A stretch of DNA of 35,786 nt from Staphylococcus petrasii (GTDB taxonomy: Bacteria > Bacillota > Bacilli > Staphylococcales > Staphylococcaceae). The first letter of the stretch is position 1. The number at the start of each line of letters is the position of its first letter. Below are positions 8,075 through 16,278 of this stretch, one piece after another. The notes beneath the pieces were generated by a model. The model was given only the letters and a program-made list of their open reading frames with translations, made no database searches and had not been told where the DNA came from. The translations under genes and the position numbers were made by a program. The stretch lies in contig NZ_PPRC01000028.1 in assembly GCF_002902565.1 (NCBI RefSeq), positions 1 to 35,786 of the forward strand. Reading direction: 5' to 3'.

Positions 8075-8112
8075 AAAACCTCATCATACTTACACTATGA
8101 TGGGGTTTTTAA
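8075..8112 (+). terminator. Terminator of the SAM-riboswitch small gene
   Basis: AAAACCTCATCAT (8075-8087) pairs with ATGATGGGGTTTT (8097-8109) around a 9-nt loop, ending in T. It closes a roughly 400-nt monocistronic transcript. Confidence 0.88.
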
Positions 8113-8211
8113 TATGTCTCGCAGTGTATACGTATTCATTTTCAAGAAAAAGATGTAAAATAAAGGCTAAGAAATTCGAAAATATCATTTGAAAAATAGA
8201 GGTGAACACCT

Positions 8212-8376
8212 GTGATATTAATTATGTTATCTCCATTGCTAATTATTGGATTTATCGCGTTATCTATCAGAGAAGAAAGAAAGCGCAGTAAAAAAGAACA
8301 AGAGAAAAAAGCAGAAATGGAAAAAGAGAAAAACAAAATCTCAAATCCAGATTATGATGAGGAAGATAAAGAGTAA
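8212..8376 (+). CDS. Small single-helix membrane protein upstream of braR
   Basis: A GTG start at 8212 gives 54 residues: a hydrophobic N-terminal helix (about residues 1-18) and then a highly charged Lys/Glu coiled-coil-like segment ending in acidic residues. AGAGGTG (8198-8204) is the ribosome site. An in-frame ATG at 8224 would shorten the helix and has no site of its own. The ribosome site is inside a tight inverted repeat, AGGTG-AA-CACCT (8200-8211), directly before the start. The gene ends 41 bp before braR and may be in the same transcript. The family is not recognised. A similar one-helix, charged-tail layout is seen in the 84-residue protein at 35383. Confidence 0.6.
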   Translation: MILIMLSPLLIIGFIALSIREERKRSKKEQEKKAEMEKEKNKISNPDYDEEDKE

Positions 8377-8417
8377 TTTACTAAATCTAAGAAATTCAGT
8401 TATGAAAGGTGAGCAAT

Positions 8418-9083
8418 ATGAAAGTTCTGATTGTGGAAGATGACTTTGTAATCGCTGAGAGTTTAGAACATGAGCTATTTAAGTGGAATTACGAAGTGGT
8501 TGTAGCAAAACAATTTGATAATATTCTTGATTTATTTAATACCCATCAACCGCAACTCGTATTGTTAGATATTAATTTACCAACATTCAATGGTTATCAT
8601 TGGTGCCAAGAAATTCGTAAGACATCAAATGTACCGATTATCTTCATTAGTTCACGAACGGATAATATGGATCAGATTATGGCGATTCAAATGGGTGGCG
8701 ATGACTTCATTGAAAAGCCGTTTAACCTATCTTTAACCGTAGCGAAGATTCAAGCGTTGTTACGTCGTACGTATGATTTAGCAGTCTCCAATAATGAAAT
8801 TATTGTACACGACTGTAAGCTAATTATTGATGAAGCGACACTTTACCATAATGATGAATCTGTGCAATTATCCTTCACAGAACTTCAAATTTTGCATATG
8901 CTGTTTCGCAATGAAGGCAAATATGTCAGCCGTACTGCTTTAATCGAAAAATGTTGGGAATCTGAAAATTTCATTGATGACAATACACTTGCCGTGAATA
9001 TGACACGTTTGCGTAAGAAGTTACAATCCATTGGGGTGAAAGATTTAATAGAGACGAAGAAAAATGTCGGATATAAGGTGTAG
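8418..9083 (+). CDS. braR: OmpR-family response regulator, BraR/NsaR-like
   Basis: A 221-residue response regulator: receiver domain with acidic pocket ED at residues 7-9, phosphoacceptor Asp51 in LLDINLP, and the conserved Lys in FIEKPF; then a winged-helix DNA-binding domain ending in ETKKNVGYKV. Segments such as IRKTSNVPI and DNMDQIMAIQMGGDDFIEKPF are very close to my memory of S. aureus BraR (NsaR), the regulator of bacitracin and nisin resistance transporters. ATG 8418 is chosen because AAAGGTGAG (8404-8412) precedes it; an in-frame ATG at 8409 overlaps that site. The next gene is its sensor kinase, whose start lies 6 bp after this stop. Confidence 0.88.
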   Translation: MKVLIVEDDFVIAESLEHELFKWNYEVVVAKQFDNILDLFNTHQPQLVLLDINLPTFNGYHWCQEIRKTSNVPIIFISSRTDNMDQIMAIQMGGDDFIEKPFNLSLTVAKIQALLRRTYDLAVSNNEIIVHDCKLIIDEATLYHNDESVQLSFTELQILHMLFRNEGKYVSRTALIEKCWESENFIDDNTLAVNMTRLRKKLQSIGVKDLIETKKNVGYKV

Positions 9084-9088
9084 TGGCT

Positions 9089-9985
9089 ATGTTTAAAGCA
9101 TTTATGAAATCGATATTAAATGAAATCATTATCGTGATTGCCGTCATATTATTGTTTTTATTAATCTTCTTTTTATTTAGCTTACCGTTGAGTGCATTTT
9201 TATTAGGTACGGCGATTATTTTATTTGTCATGATTATTTATTGGCTTATTCAATTAAGCGGCTTTAAAGAACAAGAAAATATGAAAGAAACCATCACCCA
9301 ACTTGAAGAAGAATTGCAACAAGTTAAGAGTAATCAAACTGAATATCAAGCCAATGTAGAGAACTACTTTTTAACATGGGTCCATCAAATCAAGACGCCG
9401 ATTACCGCTTCGAAGTTGTTACTTGAACGCAATGAAGATAATGTGGTCAACCGTGTACGCCAAGAGATTATTCAAATTGATAACTATACGAGTCTCGCGC
9501 TAAGTTATTTAAAATTAATGAATGAAGAGACGGACATGTCCTTTTCCAAAGTGAAGATTAATGAACTTGTGCGTCCGTTAATTATGAAATATTCAATTCA
9601 GTTTATTGATCAAAAAACTAAAATTCACTATGAACGTTGTGAAGATGAAGTGTTAACCGACGTTCAGTGGTGTAGCATTATGATTGAACAAATTTTAAAT
9701 AATGCCTTGAAATATGCTCGAGGAAAAGACATTTGGATTGAGTTTAATAATGACACGAAAGTGCTATCAATTCGTGATAATGGCGTTGGAATTAGCCAAG
9801 CCGACCTGCCGAAAATATTCGATAAAGGTTATTCAGGTTATAATGGTCGCCTTAACGACCAATCAAGTGGTATTGGCCTATTCATCGTAAAACATATTTC
9901 ACGACATCTTCATCATAAGGTCGATGTCGACTCAGAACTTGGAACAGGCACAACCTTCCATATCCACTTCCCACAATCAAACTAA
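9089..9985 (+). CDS. braS: Intramembrane-sensing histidine kinase, BraS/BceS-like
   Basis: A 298-residue kinase. Two membrane helices (about residues 12-32 and 36-56) are joined by only a few residues outside the cell, so it has no sensor domain of its own. Kinases of this type detect peptides through their partner ABC transporter. The H box is FLTWVHQIKTPITASKLLLE, the N box NNALKYA, the G boxes DNGVGI and SSGIGLFIVKHI. ATG 9089 has AAGGTG (9075-9080) at 8 bp. A GTG at 9083 overlaps the braR stop but is only 2 bp from that site. The BraDE exporter lies downstream across a repeat-rich gap, matching the BraRS-BraDE detoxification module. Confidence 0.87.
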   Translation: MFKAFMKSILNEIIIVIAVILLFLLIFFLFSLPLSAFLLGTAIILFVMIIYWLIQLSGFKEQENMKETITQLEEELQQVKSNQTEYQANVENYFLTWVHQIKTPITASKLLLERNEDNVVNRVRQEIIQIDNYTSLALSYLKLMNEETDMSFSKVKINELVRPLIMKYSIQFIDQKTKIHYERCEDEVLTDVQWCSIMIEQILNNALKYARGKDIWIEFNNDTKVLSIRDNGVGISQADLPKIFDKGYSGYNGRLNDQSSGIGLFIVKHISRHLHHKVDVDSELGTGTTFHIHFPQSN

Positions 9986-10004
9986 ACTTTCAAAATTGTA
10001 AGCT

Positions 10005-10052
10005 AGCCAACAACATTTGTAAGAAAATATCAATGTTGTTGGCTCTTTTTTG
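10005..10052 (+). terminator. Terminator after braRS
   Basis: AGCCAACAACATT (10005-10017) and AATGTTGTTGGCT (10032-10044) form a 13-bp stem followed by T. The two-component genes are therefore transcribed apart from the transporter genes. Confidence 0.93.
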
Positions 10053-10275
10053 TTTTATCATAGAATTAACACGAAAATATACTAGTTCTAGTTTTATTTA
10101 ATATAAAGAAAATAGTGAAAGACTAGATTGGATGGATTCATTATGAAATAGATAATGAAACATAGTTGAGAAGGCATCATGTTGAGTTAATACAAAGATT
10201 AAATGAGTAATTTTAGATATAGACAACGAATAGCATTTGTACTAAGGATAATAAATGTAAATATTTAGATCTTTA

Positions 10276-10480
10276 AGTAAGTAGTTCTAAGATAGATAAC
10301 GAAACGTAGTTGCGAGACTCCTAGGGGAGCAGTGCTGTTAATGAACCTAAGTGCAATAGCACTTAGGTAAGTAGCTCTAAAGATGGATAATGAATGGCGT
10401 TGCGCGACTCTTGGCGGAAAAGAAAGAGCCTCAAGACTACAGGCTTGAGCCTTTCCCGCAAGAAAGCGTCACAACAGAAT
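10276..10480. repeat. Diverged repeat units with long imperfect hairpin in the braS-braD gap
   Basis: Two related units begin AAGTAGTTCTAAGATAGATAA (from 10279) and AAGTAGCTCTAAAGATGGATAA (from 10369), each running into a GTTGCG(A/C)GACTC block. Weaker relatives start at about 10146 and 10214. The second unit folds: GTTGCGCGACTCTTGGCGG (from 10399) can pair imperfectly with the stretch ending at the ACAAC near 10475, with an inner CTCAAG/CTTGAG stem (10431-10436 and 10444-10449). Between the units is a perfect 10-bp hairpin. GTTGCG-ACTCC-GCGG hairpins of this kind recur between genes in staphylococci and bacilli. The rest of the 9986-10537 gap holds the braRS terminator and, near its end, the braD promoter region, with no gene seen. 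Confidence 0.6.
10345..10368. repeat. Perfect 10-bp hairpin
   Basis: ACCTAAGTGC (10345-10354) and GCACTTAGGT (10359-10368) with an AATA loop. No T-run follows on either strand, so it is not a standard terminator. Confidence 0.75.
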
Positions 10481-10537
10481 GAGTGATAGTTATCTATACA
10501 TATTAAAAACCATTTCAAAGAAAGGAAGAATGAAGAC

Positions 10538-11287
10538 ATGCTATTAGATGTGAGAAATGTAAAGAAAACATTCGGCAGAGGCTTAAACACAACCACAGCC
10601 CTGAATGGCATTTCCCTAACCATAGACAATGGCGAATTCGTCGCAATCATGGGCGAATCTGGCTCAGGCAAATCCACACTCCTCAACCTCATCGCCACAT
10701 TCGACAAAGCCACAGAAGGCACCATTACCATCAATAACCAAGACATTCGCAAATTACGCAACAAACAAATCGCACATTTCCGTCGTGATAACCTAGGCTT
10801 CGTCTTCCAAGACTTCAACGTTCTACCAACCATGACCAATAAAGACAATATACTCATGCCACTCGTCTTAGCAAATCGCTCACATAAAATCATGCAACAG
10901 CGTTTAGATCGACTCAGCACTGAACTAGGTATTGAGACATTACTAGATAAATATCCATATCAAATTTCTGGTGGGGAACAACAACGTATTGCTATTGGAC
11001 GTGCGCTTATTAATGAACCGAATTTATTACTTGCAGATGAACCAACGGGTGCACTTGATTCAAAAACCTCGAAGAATATTATGGACCTTTTCAAAAAAAT
11101 AAATCATCACCAACAAACCATCTTAATGGTGACGCATTCTGCAGTGGATGCATCTTATGCAAAGCGTGTGTTGTTTATTAAAGATGGGCGTTTGTATCAT
11201 GAGATTTATCGTGGAGAGGAATCGCAACAAGATTTCCAGAAACGTATAGCGGATAGTTTAGCCATTCTGAATGAAAGAGGTGACTAA
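10538..11287 (+). CDS. braD: Antimicrobial-peptide ABC transporter ATPase, BraD/VraD-like
   Basis: A 249-residue ATPase of the MacB/BceA type. Walker A is GESGSGKST (about 39-47), the Q loop lies in [10 protein letters not shown], the signature is SGGEQQR, Walker B is LLLADEPT with the D loop GALDSKT, and the switch His is in MVTHS. It would power BraE in removing or sensing bacitracin- or nisin-like peptides. AAAGGAAG (10521-10528) precedes ATG 10538. Its own promoter must lie in the repeat-rich gap, since braRS ends with a terminator; BraR control is expected from the family. Codon use is unusual: the first 380 bp favour C-ending codons strongly, then the gene returns to the AT-rich style at about 10920, suggesting a mosaic gene. 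Confidence 0.87.
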   Translation: MLLDVRNVKKTFGRGLNTTTALNGISLTIDNGEFVAIMGESGSGKSTLLNLIATFDKATEGTITINNQDIRKLRNKQIAHFRRDNLGFVFQDFNVLPTMTNKDNILMPLVLANRSHKIMQQRLDRLSTELGIETLLDKYPYQISGGEQQRIAIGRALINEPNLLLADEPTGALDSKTSKNIMDLFKKINHHQQTILMVTHSAVDASYAKRVLFIKDGRLYHEIYRGEESQQDFQKRIADSLAILNERGD

Positions 11288-11288
11288 G

Positions 11289-13280
11289 ATGCCATTTCGT
11301 ATGCTTTGGACGATGATTGGCCAGAACTTCAAAACACAGCGACATGTGATGATACCGTTTATTCTAGCTTTGAGTATGATATTTGGCATTGAATTTATAT
11401 TGCTATCTCTAAACATGAATGAGTACGTTCAAAAACGTAGTGAAACATTACCGGCATTTATAGGGATAGGTAATTTCTTCATGAGCGTCTTAGGTTTTAT
11501 CTTTATTTTATATGCGAATCGCTTCATGATGAAGCGACGTCAACAGGAATTAGCGATGTATATGATATTAGGAATGGAGAAGAAACATTTCCAACTCATA
11601 ATGTTGGTAGAAATGCTTTATCAATATATCGTTGTAGCGTTGCTTAGTATTTCAGGTGGTTATTTATTCGGTGCTTTAATCTTTATGTTGTTAAATAAAT
11701 TGATGCATCAAACAGGCATGTCATTAATAGATTATCCATTTGATATGACGGCGATGCTGTTTACGTTATTAATGTTAGCAGTGCTGATGTTGTTCTTATT
11801 TATAATGAATAACATTAAGCTATTGTTTCAAAGTCCTATTAAATTAATTCAACAGCATCAAATAACAGAGAAGCGGTTACCTAAGCCTATCCTCTACATA
11901 TTATTAGTCATTGGTGTTATCTCCATAGCAACCAGTTACAACATTGCATTAAGTGATGCTTTATTAACGGAATCCTTATTTCAACTATTTAATGTTGTCT
12001 TTCTAGTGATGTTAGGGACGTATTGTTTATTTATGTCTTTAGGCGTTTTATTACTTGAGTGGCTACAAAAAATTCCGAAACTGTACTATCATCCGAGATA
12101 CTTTTTCATTATTTCTGGTTTAAGATCTCGCATCAATACGAATGCCATTGGGCTCGCCAGTATTTCTATACTATGTACATTTTTGATTGTAACTTTGGGC
12201 ATGACGATTACAACGTATCGCGGTATAGACAAACGTATCGACAAATTGATGCCTGATCAATATAAGATTTCAGTTGAAGGTAATATGAAAACGGATAAGG
12301 ACGTTCAACGTAAAGTACATAACCTAGAACATGATATTGAGAAGAATGCGAAGATAGATTTCTTTAAAGAGGTGCCAACCGCTTTAATTGCAACTGCATA
12401 TCAACCTCCTAATACATTTAAGAGAGAAAAAGATAACTCAAAATCATTGCACCTTAATAGTCCTTATTTAATGATGATGACGCAAGAGGATTATAATAAA
12501 GTAGCTACACATAAAGTGAACTTAAAGAAAGATGAAGTAGGGCTTGCTAGTGATAGTCAGATATTTAGAAAATTTAAAACAATTCATTTAATGAATACTC
12601 AATTTAAAGCGAAACAAGTTGATAATCTAAGTTATAGTTATCAAATACCAGAAGGGCTAATGGTGATAACGCCTGATGCCAAACGTTACAATCAATTGGC
12701 ACGTTATTATATCAACGGTCTTTATTCACCTAGTCGTGATATGAAAACTTATGAAACCACTTTTATTAATTTTAATATTATGACCAAAGATGCGTCTCAC
12801 TTTAATAAGATGAAACATCATTTAGAAAAGAAATATAAAGTTATGATTCAAACTAGAGAAGAAATGGGTTCCTTATTATATCAATTTAATGGTGGATTGA
12901 TATTTATTGGTGTAGTTGTGTCTATCGTCTTGCTACTTGGCACGTTCTTAATGATGTACTATAAAAATATTGCAGAAGGTTATGAAGATCGTCGTAATTA
13001 TCAAATTATGGCGAAAGTAGGGATTGAGGACGAACGTATTAAATCGACCATTAATCATCAGATTATTTGGATTTTTACTTTACCAATTTTAGTAGCTATG
13101 ATTCATGTCATTGTGGCGTTTAAATATATTTTCAATCTATTAGGTGTGCTAAGCATTACGAATATAGGCATTTTCGCGACAAGTTATATTGGCGTAATTA
13201 TCACGGTCATTGCTATTTACGCCTTGATGTATTGGATTACATCTCGCATTTATTACTTAATTGTCCATCGTTATTTTTAA
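11289..13280 (+). CDS. braE: Antimicrobial-peptide ABC transporter permease, BraE/VraE-like
   Basis: A 663-residue BceB-type permease: four membrane helices in the first 180 residues (FtsX-like), more near 205-260 and 285-320, a long extracellular domain (about 325-535) that should bind the peptide, then three C-terminal helices, ten in total. Length fits the 620-670 residues of the family. I chose ATG 11289 (MPFRMLWTMIGQNF) because AGAGGTGA (11275-11282) precedes it. An in-frame ATG at 11271 lies before that site. The chosen start is 1 bp after the braD stop, so the two are translationally coupled. With BraS it should form a sensor-transporter complex. The choice between BraE and VraE/VraG is made on context only. 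Confidence 0.85.
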   Translation: MPFRMLWTMIGQNFKTQRHVMIPFILALSMIFGIEFILLSLNMNEYVQKRSETLPAFIGIGNFFMSVLGFIFILYANRFMMKRRQQELAMYMILGMEKKHFQLIMLVEMLYQYIVVALLSISGGYLFGALIFMLLNKLMHQTGMSLIDYPFDMTAMLFTLLMLAVLMLFLFIMNNIKLLFQSPIKLIQQHQITEKRLPKPILYILLVIGVISIATSYNIALSDALLTESLFQLFNVVFLVMLGTYCLFMSLGVLLLEWLQKIPKLYYHPRYFFIISGLRSRINTNAIGLASISILCTFLIVTLGMTITTYRGIDKRIDKLMPDQYKISVEGNMKTDKDVQRKVHNLEHDIEKNAKIDFFKEVPTALIATAYQPPNTFKREKDNSKSLHLNSPYLMMMTQEDYNKVATHKVNLKKDEVGLASDSQIFRKFKTIHLMNTQFKAKQVDNLSYSYQIPEGLMVITPDAKRYNQLARYYINGLYSPSRDMKTYETTFINFNIMTKDASHFNKMKHHLEKKYKVMIQTREEMGSLLYQFNGGLIFIGVVVSIVLLLGTFLMMYYKNIAEGYEDRRNYQIMAKVGIEDERIKSTINHQIIWIFTLPILVAMIHVIVAFKYIFNLLGVLSITNIGIFATSYIGVIITVIAIYALMYWITSRIYYLIVHRYF

Positions 13281-13282
13281 TT

Positions 13283-13317
13283 TTTTTGAAAAGGAAATTT
13301 GTTTTACTTTTCAAAAA
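13283..13317. repeat. Perfect 11-bp inverted repeat after braE
   Basis: TTTTTGAAAAG (13283-13293) and CTTTTCAAAAA (13307-13317). It is placed where a terminator is expected, but TAAGAG rather than a T-run follows on the plus strand, so termination is uncertain. Confidence 0.5.
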
Positions 13318-13369
13318 TAAGAGTAACGTCATTGTCATCAGGGTATAGGACAAAAAAGGAGGCGTAATT

Positions 13370-14686
13370 ATGGCAAATCAAACATATGATTATTCAACAA
13401 AGAACGGACATGAACACAATAAAGTGAGCCGAGTTGGTGAACACATACTAACTTGGGTCGGTGTAGCTATACAAGCGTTACTTGCAATTCTATTCCTATT
13501 AATCCGACCTTTCGTAGGTAATTCTGATTTCCGAGAACAAGTTGTAACTGAAACACAAAGACAAGGTAACCAAGTATCAACAAGTGAAATTAATGAAGGC
13601 GTTGGTGCTTTAAGTAAATTTATTGATTTCCTTACTTGGGGTTCAATTATTCCTTTAATCTTAGCAATTATTGGTGGCTTTTTAATTAGTAAAAAACATA
13701 AAGCTGCGGGTGTTTTAATCCTTATCGCAGGTATCTTAGCTCTAGCAACTAACTGGATTAGTGCTATTTTATGGATTATCGCAGGTATTATGTTATTAGT
13801 TAGAAAAGCTAAAAAACATAATGACTATGACAATCATTATTATGGTAACGGTGATTATGATAATCATCGTGGCAATGACTACGATAACCGTAACAACAGC
13901 TACGATAATCATAACGGAAATAACGGTTATGCGAATGTAACTAACCAAGGTCATAATAGAGATGATTACAATAATCGTCATGATAATAATTATGACAACC
14001 GTCGTAACGATAATGACGATAGAAATGGTTATGCTAACGTGACAAACCAAGGTCAACGTGGCAATGATTATCATAATGATAGAAATGATAACCGTTATGA
14101 TAGAGATAACCACGATAGAGATCGTAAAGATGTGAATGCTAGTAACAATGCCTTCATTTTAGATGAAGAAGATAAAGCGAAAGAACAAGATTATATTAAA
14201 GAACATTATTCAAACGATGATATACATGATGGCAGTCATGATAATTCTCGTCATAGCAATGACAATGACCGTCAAAATCGTGACCATTTATATGATGACA
14301 ATGGTTACCGTCGCGAAGATGACCGTAATTACAACCATGACACAGACCGTCATGAGTATCGCTCATCAAATCACCGTGATGATTTAAATCGTTCTGATGA
14401 TGACTTCAACCGTCGAAATGATGTAGATTGGTCAGCAAATAAAGGAAACGATGATAACAACAATATCGGTAGAACATTGACTAACGATGAAGATTATAAA
14501 CGCGATAATAACCGTCATGATAACGATGACAACTATCGTCGTAGTGATAGATATAATCACAACAATAATAATGATTCTATTGGCTTAAATAAAGATCTTG
14601 AAAAGGAACAACATGATGATAATTTCTTAAAAGATGAAGCCAAAAAATTACAAGATAAGAAAGACAATGACCCTTATAAATATTAA
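13370..14686 (+). CDS. DUF4064-like membrane protein with very long Asn/Asp/Arg/His-rich tail
   Basis: A 438-residue protein. The first 150 residues hold membrane helices at about 26-47, 88-107 and 112-146, a layout I associate with the DUF4064 family of small staphylococcal membrane proteins. The remaining 290 residues are low-complexity, dominated by Asn, Asp, Arg, His and Tyr, with repeated DNRxxD/YDN motifs. NGYANVTNQG occurs at residues 185 and 219, a 34-residue duplication whose codons differ at synonymous sites, so the protein sequence is being kept. AAGGAGG (13356-13362) marks the start. The function is unknown. Its place after BraDE suggests an envelope-stress role, by inference. The tail could bind metal, nucleic acid or wall polymers. 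Confidence 0.85.
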   Translation: MANQTYDYSTKNGHEHNKVSRVGEHILTWVGVAIQALLAILFLLIRPFVGNSDFREQVVTETQRQGNQVSTSEINEGVGALSKFIDFLTWGSIIPLILAIIGGFLISKKHKAAGVLILIAGILALATNWISAILWIIAGIMLLVRKAKKHNDYDNHYYGNGDYDNHRGNDYDNRNNSYDNHNGNNGYANVTNQGHNRDDYNNRHDNNYDNRRNDNDDRNGYANVTNQGQRGNDYHNDRNDNRYDRDNHDRDRKDVNASNNAFILDEEDKAKEQDYIKEHYSNDDIHDGSHDNSRHSNDNDRQNRDHLYDDNGYRREDDRNYNHDTDRHEYRSSNHRDDLNRSDDDFNRRNDVDWSANKGNDDNNNIGRTLTNDEDYKRDNNRHDNDDNYRRSDRYNHNNNNDSIGLNKDLEKEQHDDNFLKDEAKKLQDKKDNDPYKY

Positions 14687-14702
14687 GCGTTGTTGAAAAT
14701 AG

Positions 14703-14733
14703 AGCGAGCCTGAAACATGGCTCGCTTTTATTA
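14703..14733 (+). terminator. Terminator of the long-tailed membrane protein gene
   Basis: AGCGAGCC (14703-14710) and GGCTCGCT (14719-14726) form an 8-bp GC-rich stem followed by TTTATTAT. Confidence 0.88.
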
Positions 14734-14740
14734 TGGACAA

Positions 14741-14786
14741 AAATAAAAATAAGGCGATGGTGCTCCTAAGTTAGCATCATCGCCTT
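14741..14786 (-). terminator. Terminator of the SDR-monooxygenase operon
   Basis: AAGGCGATGGTGCT (14751-14764) and AGCATCATCGCCTT (14773-14786) pair with one mismatch. Read on the minus strand, an ATTTTTATTT tract follows. It lies 98 bp beyond the monooxygenase stop, so the mRNA has a 3' tail of that length. Confidence 0.85.
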
Positions 14787-14883
14787 CACGTTAATTTCTA
14801 TTATATGGATTAATAAATTGGATATTGGATATAAATGAATTTTGAATTGGATAATTTGGATAATAATGAATGTCTATTTATTG

Positions 14884-16185
14884 CTAATTTAACCCTAAGT
14901 GATCTCTCAGGGTATGTCCTGTGTACGTTGTGCGATATAAACCGCGTCGTTGTAATTCAGGAACGATTAAATCTACAAAGTCTTTCAAGCTATGTGGGAG
15001 GGAAGGTGGCATTAAATTAAAGCCATCTGCGACACCTTCGTTGAACCAATGCTCCATTTCGTCCACGATTTCTTCAGGTGTGCCGACTAAAGTTAAATGA
15101 CCGCCTCCAGCATTTAAATAGCCAAGTAATTCACGAACAGTCGGTTGTTTGTCATTAATGATTTCAAGGATGGTTTCATAACGACCCTTTGGTCCACTAA
15201 ATTCTTCAAGTGGGGGTAATTCAGGGACGGGTTGATCTAGTTCCCATTGACTGCAATCTTGTTGGACAAAGAAACTTAACTGTTTTAGAGCAGTTTCGAC
15301 AGGAAGTAAAGCATCTAATTCTGCTTTTTTAGCTTCCGCTTCTTCACGCGTACGTCCAACGTATGTGACTAATCCTGGGAAGACTTTAATATATCTTGGG
15401 TTATCTGTATTTTGTTGCATTTGAGTATCAAGTCTTTCGCGATAGCGTTTCGCTTGTTTAATATTCCATGATACTGAATAGACGGCATCAGCATATTTCG
15501 TAGCTAACGCAATACCTTGGTTAGACGCGCCAGCTTGCATAGCCACTGGCTTTCCTTGTGGACTTTGTGGCGTAGTGAGTGGGCCACGCACTTGGAAATA
15601 TTTACCTTTATGGTGAAGCGGTTGTATCGTTGTCGTATCCATCAACGTACCTGCTTCACGATTAGGTTGAAAGTCTTCAGTAGTCCATGACTCAAACAAC
15701 CCATTAACGACGCGGGCGAATTCGTCCGCCTTTTCATAACGAGTCGCATGCTCAGGCAAAGCTTCCATACTGTGGTTCTGAGCCTCCACATCTGTCATAG
15801 AAGTCACTAAATTCCAACCGACGCGTCCGCCAGTGATGTGGTCTAAACTTAATAACTGACGCGCTGCCGTGAATGGATTTGAAAATGTACTCGAGATAGT
15901 GGGTACCAAACCAACATGATGTGTAACCTGGGAAATAGCCGTTAAGTTAATAAGCGGGTCAAACCAGAAACTCGGCATCGTGGTGAAACCTGGATTGAAA
16001 GCCTGATTATCTGCAAAGAATACGACGTCGAATAGCCCTTCCTCAGAAAGTTGAGCTAGTTCTTGATAATACGTGATATCACCAAGACGTTCAACACTTG
16101 AATCAGGTTGTTGCCAAGCTGCTTGATGATGCCCGCAACCATAAATTAAAATGCCAATGTGTAATTGTTGTTTCTCTTTCGTCAT
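14884..16185 (-). CDS. LLM-class flavin-dependent monooxygenase, NtaA/SnaA/DszA family
   Basis: A 433-residue bacterial-luciferase-like monooxygenase that would use reduced FMN and O2. Family signs are IGILIYGCGHHQAAW at the N-terminus, the FFADNQAFNP region, ISSTFSNPFTAARQLLSLDHITGGRVGWNLVTS with the conserved flavin-site Asn and Ser, and VFPGLVTYVGRTREEAEAKKAELDALL. Known relatives oxidise nitrilotriacetate, pristinamycin precursors, dibenzothiophene sulfone and other S- or N-containing compounds. GGAGTG lies 13 bp before the start, which is slightly far. It is the second gene of a transcript led by a TPP riboswitch, 93 bp after the dehydrogenase. A role in thiamine-related salvage or breakdown is inference, and no flavin reductase is adjacent. 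Confidence 0.87.
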   Translation of the reverse strand: MTKEKQQLHIGILIYGCGHHQAAWQQPDSSVERLGDITYYQELAQLSEEGLFDVVFFADNQAFNPGFTTMPSFWFDPLINLTAISQVTHHVGLVPTISSTFSNPFTAARQLLSLDHITGGRVGWNLVTSMTDVEAQNHSMEALPEHATRYEKADEFARVVNGLFESWTTEDFQPNREAGTLMDTTTIQPLHHKGKYFQVRGPLTTPQSPQGKPVAMQAGASNQGIALATKYADAVYSVSWNIKQAKRYRERLDTQMQQNTDNPRYIKVFPGLVTYVGRTREEAEAKKAELDALLPVETALKQLSFFVQQDCSQWELDQPVPELPPLEEFSGPKGRYETILEIINDKQPTVRELLGYLNAGGGHLTLVGTPEEIVDEMEHWFNEGVADGFNLMPPSLPHSLKDFVDLIVPELQRRGLYRTTYTGHTLRDHLGLN

Positions 16186-16278
16186 AATGAATCACTAACA
16201 CTCCAGTTTGTTGTTGGGATTTTGATTGAATAGAGAAGAACGCGCGCATTGAGTACGCCACGTTTAACTCTAAGCGTT

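Noticed and set aside
10363-10920. 185-codon open frame on the minus strand opposite braD
   Set aside because: It overlaps the Walker A part of braD and the repeat gap. It is open because of the C-ending codons of braD, has low-complexity Arg/Leu/Ser content and lacks a ribosome site.
13283-13317. Inverted repeat after braE as a firm terminator
   Set aside because: The perfect arms are not followed by a T-run on the coding strand, so I list it only as a repeat.
13796-14600. Antisense frames and CRISPR-like periodicity in the Asn/Asp-rich gene tail
   Set aside because: The repeats are short codon-level repetitions of GAT, AAT, CGT and TAT with no fixed spacer length. The antisense frames are simple Ile/Val/Thr shadows of them.
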